Assembly: GCF_002760245.1 (NCBI RefSeq)
Contig: NZ_ASCA01000016.1
Span: forward strand, 1-57,718
Length of the DNA: 57,718 bases
Reading direction: 5' to 3'
From: Streptococcus suis YS161
Lineage (GTDB): Bacteria; Bacillota; Bacilli; Lactobacillales; Streptococcaceae
Shown: one piece after another, positions 55,299 through 57,718 of the stretch
Numbering within the stretch: the first letter of the stretch is position 1
How the letters are laid out: each line of letters starts with the position of its first letter
Notes under the pieces: generated by a model
What the model saw: only the letters and a program-made list of their open reading frames with translations
The model's database searches: none
What the model was told of the DNA's origin: nothing
Made by a program: the position numbers and the translations under genes

Positions 55299-56444
55299 AT
55301 GGCAGTATTTATAAAAGCAAAATCTATTATTTTACCAGAGAGTGAGGTCGAATCAGCCTATTTGGAAATTACTGACAAGGGGCAGTTTGGACGGATTGTG
55401 ACTGAAAAGCCTGAAGGGGAAATTGTTGATTACTCTGACTTTCATTTAGCACCAGGGCTAGTTGATACACATATCCACGGCTACGCTTCTCACGATGTTA
55501 TGGACAATGATTTTGAAGGGATCAAGGTAATTTCAGAAGGCCTCTTGTCTTGTGGGGTAACCTCTTGGCTTCCAACGACCTTAACAGATACGACTGAAAA
55601 TTTAGATGCAGTTTGTGAAACGATTGGGACTTATGCAGGGCAGGAAACAGGCGCCAAGATTCAAGGTATTTTCTTAGAAGGTCCTTTCTTTACAGAAAAA
55701 TACAAGGGAGCACAAAATCCTAAGTACATGAGCGATCCATCCATTGAAAAGTTGGACAACTGGCACAGCTTATCTAAAGGTTTAGTCAATAAAATTGCTA
55801 TTGCTCCAGAACGTGAAGGCGTCAAAGAATTCATCGAGTTTGCTAACAGCAAGGCAATTCATACTGCCTTGGCTCACAGCGATGCGACTTATGCGCAAGC
55901 GGAAGCGGCAGTAGAAGCTGGTGCCAATATCTTCGTCCATGTTTACAATGGGATGAGTGGGCTTCATCACCGTGAACCAGGTATGGTCGGTGCTGCTTTG
56001 AATTTAAAAAATGTCTATGCGGAAATGATTTGTGATGGACACCATGTTCATCCAGTTGCGGCAGAAATCGTGGTCAAAGCACGTGGAGCAGAGGAAACTG
56101 TTTTGATTACGGACTGTATGCGAGCTGGCGGTATGGGTGAAGGGGAGTCCCGCCTCGGTGAATTTGAAGTTGTTGTAAAAGATGGAACTGCTCGTTTAAA
56201 AGAAAGTGGTAGTTTGGCAGGTTCTATCTTAGAATTGATTGAAGCAGTGCAGAATGTTGTGAAATGGGGCTTGGTATCCCTACCTGATGCCCTTCGTATG
56301 GCTTCTCTGGCACCAGCTCGCTCTGTCAATATTGACCATATTTGTGGTCGGATTACAGAAGGCCGAGCTGCAGACTTTATCGTCGTAGATGATGCAGGAC
56401 GCTTACAAGCGACCTATCTAGATGGCGTGAAACGATTTGGTTAA
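55299..56444 (+). CDS. nagA: N-acetylglucosamine-6-phosphate deacetylase
   Basis: Removes acetyl from GlcNAc-6-P (possibly also GalNAc-6-P). A 381-residue amidohydrolase with the metal motif LVDTHIHGYASHD, EGPFF, ALAHSDATYAQ, VYNGMSGLHHREPG, and ITDCMRAGG with catalytic Asp. The start at 55299 has AAAGGAG 5 bp upstream; the longer frame starts inside the operator. lacD follows after 23 bp with no terminator between. Confidence 0.95.
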   Translation: MAVFIKAKSIILPESEVESAYLEITDKGQFGRIVTEKPEGEIVDYSDFHLAPGLVDTHIHGYASHDVMDNDFEGIKVISEGLLSCGVTSWLPTTLTDTTENLDAVCETIGTYAGQETGAKIQGIFLEGPFFTEKYKGAQNPKYMSDPSIEKLDNWHSLSKGLVNKIAIAPEREGVKEFIEFANSKAIHTALAHSDATYAQAEAAVEAGANIFVHVYNGMSGLHHREPGMVGAALNLKNVYAEMICDGHHVHPVAAEIVVKARGAEETVLITDCMRAGGMGEGESRLGEFEVVVKDGTARLKESGSLAGSILELIEAVQNVVKWGLVSLPDALRMASLAPARSVNIDHICGRITEGRAADFIVVDDAGRLQATYLDGVKRFG

Positions 56445-56467
56445 TAAAATTCCTTAGGAGGAAACTA

Positions 56468-57469
56468 ATGACAAAATTACAACTTTCTCAAGCTAAATTC
56501 AATCACATGACCCGCTTGTCAAATAGCGATCAGGTGATTGCGGCCTTGGCGATTGACCAACGTGGTGCATTGAAACGCCTGCTTGCTGCTGCAGCAGGTG
56601 GTGGCGAATTTGGAGATGACATTTTGATTGACTTCAAGAAAGTCATCTCAAGCGATTTGACACCCTATGCAAGCTCCATTCTCTTGGATGCGGAATACGG
56701 TGTTCCGGCTTCAGAATTGCGCCATGCAGATTGCGGTTTCATTGCAGCTTATGAAAAAACAGGTTACGATGCGTCCACACCAGGTCGTTTGCCAGACCTT
56801 TTGCCAAATTGGTCAGCCAAACGTATCAAAGAATTGGGGGCGGATGCCGTAAAAATCTTGCTTTACTATGATGTAGATGACAAGCCAGAAATCAACGACA
56901 TTAAGCATGCTTGGGTAGAACGCATTGGTAGTGAGTGTATCGCAGAAGATATTCCTTACTTCGTCGAAATCTTGACTTATGATGCCAGCGATATGGATGT
57001 GACTTCTCGTGAATACGCAGCCCTCAAGCCACACAAGGTCAATGGTGCCATGCGTGAATTTAGTAAGTCACGTTATAATGCCGACGTACTCAAGGTTGAA
57101 GTGCCTGTCAATATGAACTTTGTAGAAGGCTACACAGATGAAGAGCCAGTCTATACAGTTGAGGAAGCTAAGGCCTTCTTCAAGGAGCAAACAGACAGCA
57201 CTCACTTGCCATTCATTTATTTGAGCGCGGGTGTATCTGCCAAACTCTTCCAAGAAACCCTTGTCTTTGCCAAAGAAGCTGGTTCAAGCTTTAATGGTGT
57301 CCTGTGTGGTCGGGCGACTTGGAAGGATGCAGTAGCCATCTTTGCAAGCGAGGGTGAAGAAGCAGCCAAAGCTTGGTTGGCGGATCAAGGTCGCCGCAAC
57401 GTAGAAGAACTAAACGAGGTTCTAGCAACTACAGCGCGTCCTTGGACTGAAAAAGTAGAAGTAAAATAA
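56468..57469 (+). CDS. lacD: Tagatose 1,6-bisphosphate aldolase
   Basis: Cleaves tagatose-1,6-bisphosphate to DHAP and glyceraldehyde-3-phosphate. A 333-residue class I aldolase of the LacD family: LAIDQRGALKRLLA at the N-terminus, DAVKILLYYDVDD, VEILTYD, and LKVEVPVNM with the presumed Schiff-base Lys, then YLSAGVSAKLFQE. The usual lacA, lacB and lacC partners are absent. Its coupling to nagA suggests a role in amino-sugar rather than lactose use. Confidence 0.95.
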   Translation: MTKLQLSQAKFNHMTRLSNSDQVIAALAIDQRGALKRLLAAAAGGGEFGDDILIDFKKVISSDLTPYASSILLDAEYGVPASELRHADCGFIAAYEKTGYDASTPGRLPDLLPNWSAKRIKELGADAVKILLYYDVDDKPEINDIKHAWVERIGSECIAEDIPYFVEILTYDASDMDVTSREYAALKPHKVNGAMREFSKSRYNADVLKVEVPVNMNFVEGYTDEEPVYTVEEAKAFFKEQTDSTHLPFIYLSAGVSAKLFQETLVFAKEAGSSFNGVLCGRATWKDAVAIFASEGEEAAKAWLADQGRRNVEELNEVLATTARPWTEKVEVK

Positions 57470-57481
57470 TTGTTTTAGTAG

Positions 57482-57509
57482 AGTCTGGGCTTAGGTTCAG
57501 ACTTTTTTG
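57482..57509 (+). terminator. Terminator of the nagA-lacD operon
   Basis: AGTCTG and CAGACT arms are followed by TTTTTTG. Confidence 0.8.
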
Positions 57510-57602
57510 TTGCATCAAATATAGTCATTTATAGTGAAATGAAGCAGGACATATCTAAGTTTATCAATTTGAAAACTTTAGAGTTATTTTAGGAGTAGGT
57601 TA

Positions 57603-57625
57603 TTGACACTATAACTTAAAGTTAT
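57603..57625 (+). promoter_or_regulatory. -35 element followed by a perfect palindrome (possible operator)
   Basis: TTGACA (57603-57608) is followed two bases later by ATAACTT-A-AAGTTAT (57611-57625). A palindrome between -35 and -10 is the arrangement of MerR-type promoters, but no good -10 is visible at 19-bp spacing. The gene it would serve lies beyond the window. No gene is seen from 57510 to the end. Confidence 0.35.
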
Positions 57626-57718
57626 CCTTTTCCTAATTCAAACCACTGATATGTAAAGCCCTTTGTCAAGTAAAAACAATCGAACTGATTAAAAAATGAA
57701 AAGTATCTAGAAAGAGCC

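Noticed and set aside
57650..57718. Possible ISL3-type end (CCCTTTGTCAAG and a terminal AAAGAGCC)
   Set aside because: Similarity to the end at 28959 is limited to about ten bases and no transposase sequence is visible before the window ends.

Overview
The window looks like a chromosomal segment of a low-GC streptococcus, most probably Streptococcus suis. Evidence for this is the gene content and order (miaA-hflX-rnz-SDR, recJ-DUF3114-apt-metA, rml genes next to an rgp-type rhamnan cluster, cmk-infC-rpmI-rplT, aroD-aroC-tyrA), an EbsA-type protein, a BOX-like repeat, and extended -10 promoters (TGnTATAAT) before many operons. The species assignment is inference; the genus is well supported. 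No tRNA, rRNA, CRISPR array or prophage was seen.

Layout. 1-0.8 kb: the end of an IS200/IS605 element that has cut off a GntP-type permease. 0.8-3.6 kb: a cobalamin-independent methionine-synthase-like gene (minus strand) with an MtaR-like box, an MFS exporter and a small DUF3042 gene. 3.7-8.1 kb: an operon of tRNA/ribosome housekeeping genes (miaA, hflX, a conserved unknown, rnz, an SDR). 8.2-10.5 kb: a lone CopB-type copper ATPase behind two cop boxes. 10.6-19.4 kb: cls, recJ, a DUF3114 gene broken by an in-frame stop, apt, metA (second MtaR-like box), dnaD, trmK and a Nif3-family gene. 19.4-20.3 kb: a ZIP metal transporter behind a DtxR-like palindrome.

20.4-44.5 kb is the cell-wall polysaccharide region. 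rmlA, rmlC, a nucleotidyltransferase-like gene, rmlB and rmlD make dTDP-L-rhamnose. A large secreted autolysin (six Bsp-like repeats, an amidase and a glucosaminidase) and an ISL3 scar follow. Next come rgpA, rgpB, rgpC, rgpD and rgpF, which build and export a rhamnan backbone. Two more glycosyltransferases, a GacH-like glycerol-phosphate transferase, a GacI-like polyprenyl-phosphate sugar synthase and two GT-C membrane transferases complete a decorated, group-carbohydrate-like polymer. The second half of this cluster is visibly more AT-rich than its flanks.

44.7-57.5 kb: ebsA, ferredoxin, a LysM-type surface protein, cmk, the infC-rpmI-rplT operon with its long leader and an AUA start for IF3, a BOX-like repeat, ltaS (minus strand), an RlmI-like methyltransferase, aroD-aroC-tyrA-ylbF, and a nagA-lacD operon behind a NagR-like palindrome.

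Points most worth a second look: two MtaR-like boxes with identical promoter geometry; two genes (ferredoxin and the RlmI-like methyltransferase) whose promoters predict leaderless mRNAs; the composition of the rhamnan decoration module, with two GT-C enzymes, one donor synthase and no evident flippase; and a candidate small RNA upstream of the autolysin.
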